NCBI GenBank assembly: GCA_963932145.1
Contig: OZ010574.1
Location: 64,766,378-64,830,377 of the forward strand
Reading direction: 5' to 3'
Length of the DNA: 64,000 nt
Origin: Acanthosepion lycidas
Taxonomy: Eukaryota > Mollusca > Cephalopoda > Sepiida > Sepiidae
A program made the translations under genes and the position numbers. The notes below the pieces were generated by a model. That model had not been told where the DNA came from, searched no databases, and was given only the letters and a program-made list of their open reading frames with translations. Below are positions 10,640 through 20,480 of the stretch, piece by piece (the first letter of the stretch is position 1; each line of letters opens with the position of its first letter).

Positions 10640-11100
10640 CTTTTATGAGAGCTAGATGAGGTCAAAAATGGAGTATTGCTATCTGGGCTGGTATTGCCGA
10701 ACCTTCAATTTCCTATCTTGATAGAGTTCAAAAACGGTTACGTGTCCTTGTAGGTGATTATTTTTCATCTTTCAATCCCTTTTGCACAGATAAATTGTGA
10801 CAAGTCTCTTGATACTCAATATGCTATTTCCATGGAAAATCTTCTGATGAGCTATGTTCTTTAGTTGCACCAATTCTAACTCTCACAGCTAAGACCTGCC
10901 ATGCCACATACAGACAAATCATCTGCATTCCTTTCTTATTCCATTAGTAAGGAGGAAATTCCAAGGATGGCTTAACCTCTTAGTCTAGCTAGTTCTTTCC
11001 TACATATCCTTATAAATGCCACTTCTTACCTCTTATTCTATCCTTCAGTATCCATCTACCATGAATGGTTCTTGGGGCTTTAGCCAAAAAAAAAAAAAAA
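10640..11100 (+). pseudogene. LINE ORF2 C-terminal relic (family B)
   Basis: Read with several frameshifts, the plus strand gives 'KMEYC..GW', 'KRLRVLVGD', 'LTAKTCHAT' and a serine-rich tail typical of the end of Jockey-like ORF2. The same DNA blocks (tatttccatggaaaat, ctcacagctaagacctgcca) are found at 12779-12880. It ends in an A run at 11085-11101. The RT core is absent. Confidence 0.55.
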
Positions 11101-11141
11101 AATACAATGCTGGACAATTTATTTACTGATAAAGAGGCTCT

Positions 11142-11299
11142 GTGACAGATATGAGCCTCTTTTGGGATGCTGAAGATACCGTGGTTGGAACATGTGAACA
11201 GGATAGAAGTTTTAAGGAAAATAAAGATGAAAAGAACTTAGAATCAGTTGAATTGTTTAAATTACTAAACAAGGTGTTTAAAGATAGAAAAATGTTATG

Positions 11300-11300
<1 letters not shown>
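11142..11300 (+). pseudogene. possible RTE-like fragment
   Basis: The open frame reads 'LFWDAEDTVVGTCEQDRSFKENKDEKNLESVELFKLL' before running into a TA microsatellite. The pattern resembles the decayed end of RTE-type ORFs nearby (11.7-12.6 kb), but no catalytic motif is present, so the assignment is weak. Confidence 0.25.

Positions 11301-11301
<1 letters not shown>

Positions 11302-11335
<34 letters not shown>
11302..11335. repeat. (TA)n microsatellite
   Basis: About 34 bases of alternating TA, followed directly by a decayed copy of the MITE seen at 11551-11658. Confidence 0.95.
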
Positions 11336-11341
<6 letters not shown>

Positions 11342-11440
11342 AGTGGACATTGAGGTCAACTGCCACTGGCAACAATTGGTGCCATACTTAAATGCAATCG
11401 TTAGGTCATCCTTGATATCAAGCAATTTAACTCTAATATA
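11336..11440. mobile_element. decayed copy of the 11.55-kb MITE
   Basis: 'gtggacattgaggtcaac' followed by 'tgccactggcaacaattgg' and 'gcaatcgttagg' aligns with the left end and core of the 11551 element and with 16907-16975. Confidence 0.45.
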
Positions 11441-11454
11441 GCATACCTTAAAAG

Positions 11455-11483
<29 letters not shown>
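11455..11483. repeat. (TA)n microsatellite
   Basis: About 29 bases of alternating TA. The flanks 'atatagcataccttaaaa' and 'ttttaaggtgtgctatat' are nearly inverted copies of one another, so the microsatellite forms the centre of a small palindrome. Confidence 0.95.
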
Positions 11484-11486
<3 letters not shown>

Positions 11487-11550
11487 AAGAAATAGTTTTA
11501 AGGTGTGCTATATTTAGGGATAAAGTGATAGAGCTTATGTAAATATATAA

Positions 11551-11658
11551 GTGAGCATTGAAGTCAACACTCAGAGGCGACACTGTTTCATGCTAGACAC
11601 AATTGTCAGGCTGATTGCATCTAGCCTGTTACCTCTGAGTGTTGACTTCAATGTTCAC
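11551..11658. mobile_element. 108-bp MITE with 27-bp terminal inverted repeats
   Basis: The left end (gtgagcattgaagtcaacac..., 11551-11577) and the reverse complement of the right end (11632-11658) differ at one base over 27. The core is 54 bases (gtttcatgctagacacaattg...). The right end runs into a (CA)n(TA)n tract. Related sequence is at 11336-11440 and 16907-16975, also beside TA/CA microsatellites. No coding capacity, so it is presumably mobilised in trans. Confidence 0.75.
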
Positions 11659-11659
11659 A

Positions 11660-11669
11660 TACACACACA

Positions 11670-11715
<46 letters not shown>
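11660..11715. repeat. (CA)n(TA)n microsatellite
   Basis: A CA run of about 12 bases, then about 43 bases of TA, immediately after the MITE. Confidence 0.95.
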
Positions 11716-11718
<3 letters not shown>

Positions 11719-11724
11719 TATGGC

Positions 11725-12165
11725 AATTAGTGCTGGGCAATTTCCTTACAGATACAGAAGCCTCAAAGGTCCAGTAATGTGCTTCTACAGACAAATGCTG
11801 AGAATACCATGGAAACAATATGTGAGCTATGAGGAAGTTCTAAAGAAAAGGTGAACTAGAAGTACACAAATCAGAAAGAGGCAGTTGAAATTACTGGACA
11901 TATTTTGTGGAAGAATAGCTTAGCAAATTTAATACTCAAGGACATATTGTAGGAAGGAGTGGTAGTGGGAAACAATGAGCAATTTATATAATGCATTTGT
12001 GTGAATGGATAGCAGAACATTGACAAGGAGGTAGAAGGGAATTAAGTTACTTAAAATTACAAGGGGTAGGAAGGTGTGAAGAGCCATGATTGACAACATT
12101 CTGAAGCAAAATAACTCCTAAATGATGAGGACATATAGCTTACAATATTTCAGGTTCTGAGATCT
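11725..12165 (+). pseudogene. RTE-like LINE, ORF C-terminal relic
   Basis: The plus strand reads 'GQFPYRYRSLKGPVMCFYRQMLRIPWKQYVSYEEVLKK', matching the well-known block after the RT of RTE-type elements (MWFYRRMLRIPW...SNEEVL), then 'RKRQLKLLDI' and 'CRKEW'. It ends around 'AMIDNILKQ', the usual terminus. Stops and a microsatellite at its start show it is dead. The next copy begins at once downstream. Confidence 0.65.
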
Positions 12166-12174
12166 ATGCTAGCA

Positions 12175-12346
12175 GATGATAGAAAAATATAACACAGAAA
12201 TCCAAAGGCATATTGTAATAACACAAGATGCCTTCTAAAAGCTAAAAGTAATAAGCAACAGGAAGATTTTGTTGAAAATATAGAAGAGTGTTGAACTGCT
12301 ATGTCATATCATTCCTCTTATGTAGCAGTGAATGTGGGACAATCTC

Positions 12347-12380
<34 letters not shown>

Positions 12381-12625
12381 GGGACTTCAGACAAAAGAAA
12401 TGTGGTTCTACAGAAGGATGCTGATCCTACCAGGGATTGAACATGTAAGCAACATTCTGAGGCACATAGTGAGGAAAGAGGGCTTAGAAAATTTGATATT
12501 CACAAGACAGATTGAGGGCAATTAGAAACAAGCTCATGTAAATTAATAGCAGAGCAGGGGCTCAATGGGATATTAAGAGATCAACCTTTCTTAGAGCTAC
12601 AAAAGATAGGAAGTTGGAGAGCCAT
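12175..12625 (+). pseudogene. RTE-like LINE relic interrupted by a TA microsatellite
   Basis: Plus-strand pieces in order are 'DRKCNTEIQRHIVITQDAF', 'SECGTISS' (from gaatgtgggacaatctcctca), the TA tract at 12351-12377, then 'EMWFYRRMLILPGIEHVSN' and 'RKEGLENLIFTRQIEG'. The order matches the C-terminal part of RTE ORFs, and the TA tract sits exactly where other copies have 'cagatgaagag'. Frameshifts and the microsatellite make it non-functional. Confidence 0.7.
12351..12377. repeat. (TA)n microsatellite inside an RTE relic
   Basis: About 27 bases of alternating TA inside the decayed RTE frame. Confidence 0.95.
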
Positions 12626-12629
12626 AATA

Positions 12630-13145
12630 GCCCAAGTTCTGAAGGAACACACCTGCCATATATGGACAGGAGCTGCCCAGTCTTCGCTTTCCAATCCTGA
12701 TATCCCAAAAGCATATCTGCATCCTTTTGGGTGACAAATTATTTTCCATCCAAACAAAATGTTGCAAGGTATCACACTGCTCTATAGCTATTTCCATGGA
12801 AAATGTTCAGATGAACTACATTTTTTAGTTTCACTAGTTCTAACCTTCACAGCTAAGACCTGCCATACCATTGTCATGTACATTGTACCAAACCACCATC
12901 ATTTCTTTTGTATTCTATTGGTGAGATGTAAGTTCCACTTGAGCAATTTATTTCCATGAACTGCTGTCTATCCACAAACTAACTCCCTAGAGGATGCTTC
13001 CTTGATCACAAGAGTCTTAACCTGCTCAAGTCTCAGGGCAACTGTTATCTTCCCCACATATCACCATAAACTGTATATCTTACTCTGTAAAACTTTACCT
13101 CAAGGGGTTCTAGGGCCTTGTATAGTGTGTGCATCATTCTAAAAA
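12630..13145 (+). pseudogene. LINE ORF2 C-terminal relic (family B)
   Basis: The plus strand reads 'HIWTGAAQSSLS', then 'ITLLYSYFHGKCSDELHFLVS' and 'LTFTAKTCHTIVMY', followed after a frameshift by 'NSLEDASL' and a tail 'ggttctagggccttgtatag'. This is the C-terminal extension of Jockey-like ORF2, also seen at 10640-11100 and 47640-48115. The RT domain is absent, as expected of a 5'-truncated insertion. The insertion abuts the RTE relic upstream. Confidence 0.65.
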
Positions 13146-14135
13146 AAATATTAATATTGGTCATATTACTTAAATTTCAATTATCAGAAAATATTTTTTT
13201 TAAAACTCAGATACTAAGCTTTAATATGTGAGAATAAATTTTGATGTTGAAATATTCTAACTTTAATTTTTTAAACATTACACATTATTTATGACTTGGG
13301 GTGGGGGGTGAAATATTTTTCAGTTTTAAAGCTATGATTAACTATTAGCTTATCTATTTATTAGATTGTTGCAAATATAAAATTATTCTTGTAAATAAAC
13401 ATTCTAAAAACTAAAACAATTAATGCAATATTTATCATTTACCAATTTATAAAAAAATAAATATGAAAGCAATTTTTATTCATAAAGTTATAAACATTTA
13501 CTAAATTGTTAAAAATATGTGAACCAACAATAAGTAAATCTTTATTTATCATTTTATAGAGTTTAAATCAATTGGCAATTAAGCAATGTTTTGCCAGCCA
13601 TTGCAATAAAAATATGTTGTTTATTTTGTCAATTGTCAAGAACCAAAATAAATGTATAAATTTACTTTCATATGTTTAGGTTTTGTTAATATTTGAATCA
13701 TCACTTTTTAAACATTGCCAAGGAATGAAGGTAGCTAAAATAAGATCAGTGCCATAGGAAAAAACAATACTTTTGACACACCATTTTTTTTTTTTTTTTT
13801 TTTTTTTTTTGCAAGTACAATAGTTCAAGATTGACATTTACTTATCACTAAACTTAATAAATTGTTGTCAATCTGGTAGGAGGATGCATAATGGTTATTG
13901 GTACAAAAAGGGACATCGGCGAGCAGAGTTCAAATCTTGGGCTAATCTATTTGGATTATTTTGAGACTTATGCACTTGGGAAAGGCATGTAGCTATTTCT
14001 CCCCTACCAACTATGGGCTAAATAGTTAATCGGGCTCCCTAAACTTGAGTGGTTACCAATCTACTAGAAGGAAAAAATCAATGTCAAACCATGGAGAAAG
14101 CAACAGGAAATAACTACATTATCATTCCCATAAAT
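13146..14135. other. AT-rich DNA with a possible tRNA-like stretch, no gene seen
   Basis: Mostly featureless AT-rich DNA with a 28-base T run near 13784-13811. Around 13885-13950 'gagcagagttcaaatcttgg' resembles a Pol III B box and may be a SINE relic, but no A box is clear. Confidence 0.4.
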
Positions 14136-14139
14136 GCAT

Positions 14140-14235
14140 GTTAATTCACAGAAAATAAATAAGAGGAACACGTGGAGAGTCATGGTCATCAATGTTTTGA
14201 AGGGACACTGAAGTAAAAAAAAAAAAACAGAAATT
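14140..14235 (+). pseudogene. RTE-like LINE 3' tail
   Basis: The plus strand reads 'TWRVMVINVLKGHCS' followed by a 13-base A run at 14215-14227. This is the standard RTE ORF end followed by poly(A). Confidence 0.5.
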
Positions 14236-14496
14236 GCAAAAATATGGCCAGCCTAATTACCTTGAAAATCAATATTAAAAACTTATCTGGGCTCAAATAA
14301 TGACCAAACTTTGTTATTAAGAAAATTATGCAGTTCAACTTAGCTTAGTGTGGATCAGGGCCAGATAAAACATTTTGTTGAATCTTTTAATCTGCCTTAA
14401 AAATCAGCATTAAACCACTTAGCTGTGCTCAAATATTAAACAATAACACTTGTGGCAAATACACACCTAATTCAACCAATAGACACTGGGGGGGGG

Positions 14497-14522
14497 TATA
14501 TATATATATATATATATATATA
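14497..14522. repeat. (TA)n microsatellite after a G run
   Basis: Nine G residues, then about 26 bases of TA. Absent or shortened in the other arm of the inverted duplication. Confidence 0.95.
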
Positions 14523-14659
14523 AATTTTCTTTTTCATCTTTTTTGCTAGAACAGTGGGGAAATCTTTGACTACAACATCACTAGAGAATAGTGAATATAA
14601 GATAAGTATCAGAAAACAAGATAAGTCACTGGCTTGTTGACTTCAATAAAAACAACAAT

Positions 14660-14704
14660 TTATATATATATATATATATATATATAATGTGTGTGTGTGT
14701 ATGT
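14660..14704. repeat. (TA)n(GT)n microsatellite
   Basis: About 27 bases of TA, then a GT run. The other arm has a T run and CA run at the corresponding place. Confidence 0.95.
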
Positions 14705-14739
14705 ATGTTTTAAAAAAATCACCCTTGACATTCTCCAGA

Positions 14740-14935
14740 CACAGTATCAGAGCTTGCATGCTGTGTGACAAGGTATGCACAACCAACACCAGACTGACAA
14801 AGCACATTGTGATGCACAGGAATCAGGCACAGCAATGTGACAACATCAAGGTTGTAGCAAGCACATTGTTCATGATTGTGTAACAAGTCATGCAAGTCTG
14901 CAGCCAGCCTGGCAAATCACCTTTGGCATGAGAGA
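14740..14935 (+). pseudogene. C2H2 zinc-finger fragment (left arm)
   Basis: The plus strand reads 'CMLCDKVCTTNTRLTKHIVMH', which fits Cys-X2-Cys-X12-His-X3-His with Leu two residues before the first His. The usual Phe is replaced by Cys. A second finger follows only in pieces because of indels. The right arm preserves both fingers better (27010-27280, minus). The fragment may be the C-terminal tail of a retrotransposon ORF, since some such ORFs end in C2H2 motifs, or a piece of a host zinc-finger gene; the sequence does not decide. No full frame exists. Confidence 0.5.
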
Positions 14936-15589
14936 TGTACAAGGTGTGGAGTGAATGTGATTAGGTGACCATCATCTGTGAATATGTGGTTGATCATCAT
15001 GTATCTTAATAAATTTCAAAACCTGTATAAAACAGGCATTACTGAAATGATTTATTCCCATATATTCTAATTCCATCCAGCAACTGAAAAAAAAGTTCAT
15101 AATCAATATTTATTCACTAATTAATCTACTTCTATCAAAATGGCTTAAAACCTCTTACAAAAAGGATCAGGAAGGACTTTTTGCTAGTTTTTAAGTTATT
15201 TTGTGTTTGTCGATATTTAAGAAAGTATAAATGTTGGTGAATAATGTCTCCAATGCAGTTATAAAACTATTTTTTTGTCTGTATAACTTTGAAAAGCAAT
15301 AATAAACAAATTAAATAGATTACATTTTTTATTCAAATTCTTTGTTTGGGTTTTATAGCATATCAACCACTGTGGGTTATTTAATGCCAAATCCAGTTTA
15401 TATGAATTTTAAATGCCTATTTTGTATGGAATAAAAAATGTATAGCTGGCAACATTATTGTTTCAAAAAACATATAGCTTGCAACATTATTCTTTACAAA
15501 AAATGTATACCTGGAAACACTATTGTTTCAAAAACTTATAGCTGGCAACATTATTTTTCCAAAAACATTATCTGAGACCTTGCTGTTGG

Positions 15590-15650
15590 ATGTAGTTTAT
15601 CGCCATACCCAGGATGCGGATGTAGTTTACCGTCATACCCAGGACATTAT
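15590..15650. repeat. short tandem pair of a 28-30-bp unit
   Basis: 'gatgtagtttatcgccatac' plus 'ccaggatgcg' is followed by 'gatgtagtttaccgtcatac' plus 'ccagga'. The same sequence appears once at 32125-32150, and as a mirrored pair in the right arm near 26350-26410. Confidence 0.6.
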
Positions 15651-16097
15651 TCAAATTCTCATCACTGCTATAAATCTACATGTATGTGGGTTTTGATTAA
15701 TTGGTGACTATGAAAACGTAAAGAGATTATTGCTTTGTTTCTTTCTGATTAGTGAACGAACATGGAGATTCTAAATCATTCCCTACACTGGCTGAACAAA
15801 TGACAGGAGCATTGAGATGTTATCAATGATGATGGTTGGAATCTAGTCTCTGGCAGTGTTGAAGCTCAATAGTTAGCTTTTGTAGTGAGTCTGGTTTGCT
15901 AAAATGATGTTGTCAGCTTCAAGGAAGGTTTGTAGCTGGTTGGTGTCAAAGCTGATATCTGTTATTTTGGTGTGTGGAGTCGGGTGATTAGTCAAGCCTG
16001 GGAGTAGTAATGGTTTTGCTGAGAGGAAAGGTCAAGATAGAGGAAACTTGAGACAACAGAAGTTTTCCAAGTTAGTCAGTTTGTTATCAAAACTATG

Positions 16098-16200
16098 GAC
16101 ATGTGGTTGCGTATTGAGAACATTAGCAATCTACTCATGAGAACCAGGTTCAAATTGGACCCTTGGTAGATTTGTCAAGGAGGTGATGGGTCTAATTAAT
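16098..16200 (+). mobile_element. tRNA-related SINE head (left arm)
   Basis: 'gtggttgcgtattgagaaca' followed by 'gaaccaggttcaaattgg' and 'tagatttgtcaaggagg' aligns with the tRNA-like heads at 50983-51070 and 18058-18140. The B box (GGTTCAAAT) is kept and the A box is decayed. A mirrored copy lies at 25805-25905 as part of the inverted duplication. Confidence 0.5.
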
Positions 16201-16544
16201 TTAGTTTAATTATTGCAAGAGTGAAATATTTGGCAGAGAAATACAGGAAACTGATTCCAGTCATTATATTGCCTTCTGATATACACCAGTTTTGTTTCCT
16301 TTTCTTTTTTCATTAATTAGATGAATTATTCCTTCAGATCTCTGTCCAGGTTTTTCTAATCATTGTTTTCTAATCATTGTTTTCTGTAATAGCAAAAAGA
16401 AAAAAAAAACAAAGATCTATTCACTATAGTTGGGATTGATGAGTAGAAATATTGGTTTTATAACCTAATATTTATCCAGTATTAGGAAACAGGAAAATTT
16501 ATTAAGAAACCCAAAAATAGGCTTCTGAATTGTTATATAATATC

Positions 16545-16765
16545 AATCTTTCTATATGGCAGTGAATGCTGGACAATTCTTAACCAAATAAAGAGAAAAC
16601 CTGATCAACAAATGTGGTTCTACAAACGGTTGATGAGAATACAATGGACAAATAGCTTTGGAGTAATGCAGAAGTTTTATGCAAGATGGAAGCAAAAAGC
16701 TGCTTATACTTGGAATTAGAAAGAGTGTTTCTGTGAATTTATGTGTATAAAATATTCTGAACACC
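16545..16765 (+). pseudogene. RTE-like LINE relic (left arm)
   Basis: The plus strand reads 'SIFLYGSECWTILNQIKRKPDQQMWFYKRLMRIQWTN', the conserved block after the RT of RTE-type elements, then loses frame. Only this block survives, and no RT catalytic motif is present. The same relic is mirrored on the minus strand at 25215-25480 within the right arm, so it was inserted before the inverted duplication. Confidence 0.65.
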
Positions 16766-16871
16766 AGTAAGTTGATGAGAAGTTATTACATTGACTTTTT
16801 TCTTAAAATTTCAAAATAATTACTATTATTGAAAATGACCACAGATACTTGAAATCACTTAAACATACACA

Positions 16872-16873
<2 letters not shown>

Positions 16874-16902
<29 letters not shown>
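16874..16902. repeat. (TA)n microsatellite at inner end of left arm
   Basis: About 29 bases of TA, marking the inner boundary of the inverted duplication. Confidence 0.95.
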
Positions 16903-16904
<2 letters not shown>

Positions 16905-16906
<2 letters not shown>

Positions 16907-16975
16907 GAACATTGAAGTCAACACTCAGAGGCAAGAGGTTGTTTCATGCTGGACGCAATCATTAGGCCTCCATTA
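16905..16975 (+). mobile_element. MITE copy, related to 11551-11658
   Basis: 'gtgaacattgaagtcaacac' followed by 'tcagaggcaag', 'tttcatgctggacgcaatca' and 'ttaggc' matches the left half of the 11.55-kb MITE. It is truncated by a CA/TA tract. Confidence 0.6.
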
Positions 16976-16977
16976 TT

Positions 16978-17052
<75 letters not shown>
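16976..17052. repeat. (CA)n(TA)n microsatellite
   Basis: About 20 bases of CA, then about 56 bases of TA, the longest TA tract in the window. Confidence 0.95.
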
Positions 17053-17054
<2 letters not shown>

Positions 17055-17560
17055 AATGGTAGATTTGTCAAGGAGCTGATATCTTGATAATATCAATCTC
17101 GGGGAAACTATCAGTATGCAGCAGCCTTGTGAAGTGACCAAAAACCATACAAAATGTCCACTAAAGTGTTATGAATGAAAATGATTTGATAAAACTATCC
17201 AGAAGTCATCAATGGTTGTGGTAGCATGGTTGAATATACTGGCCTTTTTTTAACTAAATTTTCATGCAATACAAGGTGCAAGAGCCACTCAAGGTATAGG
17301 ATTATTGAATGAGGTTGTTGTAAAAACCTAAAAGGAGGGAGTAAGTACAGATTATCAGTATATGTATCAGAGATAACAGCTGATCCAAGTATTGAAGAGG
17401 TTAAGATTGTAATGATAGAGTAAGCATCCTTTTGGGAGCTTGTTCAACAATCTTCAAACTGATGATCACATGAGAACAGTTCTAGTATAAAATGTAGTTG
17501 TTTCATGGGTGGTAAACATGCATATGTCTGTATGGGGATTAAACAGCTACACTAGCAGCC
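17050..17560 (+). mobile_element. SINE body copy (family shared with 18.1 kb)
   Basis: From 'ggtagatttgtcaaggagct' onward it aligns with 18120-18510: 'aaaaccatac', 'agtcatcaatggttgtgg.agcat', and 'tatggggattaaacagcta' versus 'aatggggattagctagcca'. The tRNA-like head is missing. Parts also resemble 33580-33650 and 34330-34500. Confidence 0.5.
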
Positions 17561-18024
17561 AGGGGTAATTGGAAAGAAGCTGTAAATTCTACTAATTAAA
17601 GCTATTTATTTTGTGTTTGTCTTGATCTAAAGATGTACAAATGACAACGCTGGTAAATAATGTCCCCAAAGCAGTTATAAAACTGAGTTTTCTGCTTGTA
17701 TTATTTTGTACAGATGATCTTTGAATATAGCAATCTAGTTTGAGGCATTATGCTTTTTTAAAGTTGAATGCACACAAACATTCTGTGTATAGCAGTTTCT
17801 AAATAAACTTAAATGCATGAGCTATAATTAAAGTTTACAGCGAGATCTGAAACTCAAAGTTGGAAGAACAATCATACACTGATTACAATTTAATATTTGA
17901 TTCAAACTCCATAACTTCTGCTGACACACAGAATTTTATGAAAAACATTGACTGTAATATCTCAAATATAACTGTACTTTGAAGAAAAAGTTTACAACTA
18001 AAACATAAATGACATGCTATTCCT

Positions 18025-18053
18025 TATATATATATATATATATATATATAATA
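18025..18053. repeat. (TA)n microsatellite
   Basis: About 29 bases of TA directly upstream of a SINE head. Confidence 0.95.
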
Positions 18054-18054
18054 T

Positions 18055-18510
18055 GTGTGCATGTGGTCACCTGATTGGAACATTTCTGACTAAGAGACCA
18101 AGGTCTGAATCTCACCATGGTCAATTTGTCAGGAAGGTAACTTCTTGATGTTATCAGACTGGAGGAGGCAATCCCAGTAAGTGGCATCTTTGGAAAGTGC
18201 CTGAAAACCATACTACGTGTTGACCGAAGCCCTGTGAGTGAAATTGGATAGACTGAATCCTTGGGAGCCATTGATGGTTGTGCTAGCATAAAGTCACAAG
18301 TCATTGTGACCGAGAGTTTGAGCATGCTAGCCTTGTTCAGATCGTTGATCACAGTAGATAATGCACTCTCTCCCAGAAACTAAGGTCTGCTCAGCCTAGT
18401 TGAAGTATAAATTACAGGTGGGCTCTATAGGTGTTGAACAAATACAAATATGTATGAGCAGGCATCTGCAATGGGGATTAGCTAGCCACCCTAGTAGGCT
18501 TGGATCCTCA
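18055..18510 (+). mobile_element. tRNA-related SINE, longer copy
   Basis: The head (tggtcacctgattggaaca ... aggtctgaatctcaccatgg) is a decayed version of the tRNA-like head at 50983-51060. The body continues with 'tttgtcaggaaggtaactt', 'cctgaaaaccatac', 'gccattgatggttgtgc' and 'ctctctcccagaaac'. This is the fullest body of the family in the window. Confidence 0.55.
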
Positions 18511-18591
18511 GATTCAAGTGGCTGTTTTAAAAACATGCATGTATGAGTGAATTGAGTTAAATATATTTTAAAATCTGACAATGATACAAGG

Positions 18592-18640
18592 AACAGATAG
18601 GAAATGTTTATAAATTTAACATTTCACATTTTTGAAAATG
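18592..18640 (+). repeat. repeat fragment equivalent to 34.78 and 48.76 kb
   Basis: 'acagataggaaatgtttata' followed by 'aatttaacatttcac' is homologous to 34783-34910 and 48762-48810. It lacks the MITE present in the 34.8-kb copy, so it gives the pre-insertion sequence. Confidence 0.55.
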
Positions 18641-19230
18641 AAATATGTTGGTGCTGAAAAAAGAAAATTCTGGTATTTTTTATTTTGCAGACCTCAAATG
18701 TATCTGTCCTGTCAAGCAGTTTGTATGGATAATTCATGCGTGTGTATTTGTATCACAATTCTAGTTTGTGTGTATATATGATTTGGTTGATAATGTGTGC
18801 GCATTTGAGCATCTTGGCATTTTCATCTACATCTGGTGGCAGCCTATATGTTGATTTGAGGAATGTTTTGTGTCAATGAAAGAATTTCAGTTACACCTGT
18901 TATGGTAGCAGGAAGACATTTCTGAGATTCTTTAAGTATGGATTTTATATAAGTTGGTGATATAATAGTGTTTGACATGTGTTTATAGATGGCAAAATAT
19001 TTATCAGAACTCCCCTTAAGTATTTCGCACATAATTATGTTCTTTATTAATTAGGGTGACATTTAAATGAATTTATGCATTCTTTGTTATTTATATAATG
19101 GAAAGGTTATCATTGTTCCAATGAGAAAAAGTGTATATTATTTTAAAGAAAGGCGAGAAGCCACAAACGTTTTTGGTTATAATGTGAATATTTAAAATAT
19201 ATATTATACTTTATTTTCCATATTTTTGCT
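18641..19230. other. AT-rich DNA, no clear gene
   Basis: A short minus-strand open frame (18844-19032) has no recognised motif. It may be a distal part of the retroelement at 19.77-20.48 kb, but nothing in the sequence proves that. Confidence 0.35.
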
Positions 19231-19564
19231 ACACATTTCCGGTCTCATAACCTTCATCAGGCAAAGAGTGGGTATTTCCAAATTTTATTAAAAGGAATTA
19301 ATTTTCCTTATGTTTTCTTATATTTAACCATTGTCTTTTGTGCATAGTAGTAATCCAAATTTTTCTTGGACTTGTAAAAATATTATTCTGCTTAAGGTGT
19401 AATAAAACAATTAGGATTGGCCAGAGAAAGGAGGTCTTTGTTCTCATCTTATGGCCCCTGTATCTTCTTAGACTCATCTCCATTTTTGTGTATTGTATTG
19501 TGTGTGTGCACGCAGGTGTGTTTTGCTAGTATGTGTATACATATTCCTTCTCCATACACACACA

Positions 19565-19612
<48 letters not shown>

Positions 19613-19765
19613 GGAATTAGTGTGTGTGTGTGTATATATATATATACACACACACACACATGCTCACGTGCACATACTTCCTATGTTGTGTAGGATCATG
19701 AGATTCATGTGTGTGCTTGTAGGTAGTCTGTTTTTGCTAGTGTGTGTATATACACACACACACAC
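19231..19765. other. possible retroelement flank with microsatellites
   Basis: On the minus strand 'CCTGATGAAGGTTATGAGAC' followed by 'CGGAAATGTGTAGC' (19235-19265) resembles the phrase often found at the end of Penelope-like or related elements. TA and CA microsatellites (19567-19660, 19741-19770) interrupt the region. Confidence 0.3.
19567..19660. repeat. compound TA / TG / CA microsatellites
   Basis: A TA tract (19567-19609) is followed after 10 bases by (TG)n(TA)n(CA)n at 19620-19660. Confidence 0.95.
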
Positions 19766-19769
19766 ACAC

Positions 19770-20480
19770 AATATTCATTCTCCATAGATACTTCTGTATG
19801 TGCGTTGTCCATGAAGTGTATTCGGCCATTATGTGTGTATGCTCTGTGGAGTTATCTGTTTAGTGCTGGTTTAAATTTGTCTATGAAGTTTTTTTTCTGT
19901 ATTCATAGGTAAGAATAATTGTTTGATATATTGGCATAACTTTAAATTTACCTTGATTACATTTGTAGATGTTTTGATACAAAGAGTTTTTTGTTGTCTG
20001 GTAATTTGATGTTGCTCTTATGAAGGGAAATTCTGTTGTTTAGTGCTTGGCTGATACCTATATAGGACTTGCTGCATTTTGTGCATAATCACATTTTTGG
20101 AGTTGCAGTTTAAATTTTTATTTATTGTTAATGTTGTAGTGTTTTCAAAAGTGTAGTAGTTTCCTTCTATAATGATATCATAATCCCAAATCTTTTTTTT
20201 TGTTGCATTTTGTGATCCCCCTGTATTATGTGTTGGATGTGGATCATATGTTTTATAGGTTTTTTGATTGGCATCTGCTTTTAATTATTTTGATTGATAA
20301 AATGAATAATATACTAAAAACATTCTTGTTAAGTAGGTCTAGATTTCTTATAATTTCTGTAAATAGTTCTGGATTTTTCTTGTATGCTGAGACATATGCT
20401 ACAGTTTGTTCAACGTTACATTTCTTTGGATTTTGTAATTGGTCTAAAAGTATTTTTTTTCTTATCACAGTCCTGCATCA
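19770..20480 (-). pseudogene. Penelope-like / GIY-YIG retroelement C-terminal relic
   Basis: Read right to left, an open segment at 20253-20468 includes 'KKNPELFTEIIRNL' and then 'IIKSRCQSKNL'. Decayed Cys-rich DNA follows. At about 20095 down to 19975 a frame of roughly 40 codons without stops reads 'CTKCSKSYIGISQALNNRIS', 'LHKSNIKLP', 'LFVSKHL'. The Cys-X2-Cys, YIG, Arg and His pattern fits a GIY-YIG endonuclease with its preceding Cys motif, as found at the C-terminus of many Penelope-like elements. No RT catalytic motif (YADD) was found, so only the end survives. A stand-alone GIY-YIG gene is possible but less likely given the decay. Confidence 0.45.

Larger units (their letters stand above)
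14282..16872 (+). repeat. left arm of an inverted segmental duplication
   Basis: This stretch is the reverse complement, with scattered mismatches and small indels, of 25134-27650. Checkpoints (left versus reverse complement of right) include 'gcattaaaccacttagct', 'ggcaaatacacaccta', a zinc-finger fragment, 'gatgtagtttatcgccat', 'atctactcatgagaacc', and the RTE block 'atgtggttctaca'. The arm contains several unrelated repeats, so it is a duplicated genomic segment rather than one element. It ends at a TA microsatellite at 16874-16902, as does the right arm at 25095-25134. Confidence 0.85.

Noticed and set aside
10855-10865. Hammerhead ribozyme core (ctgatgag)
   Set aside because: The matching GAAA and helix arms were not found nearby, and the sequence is part of the family B LINE frame.
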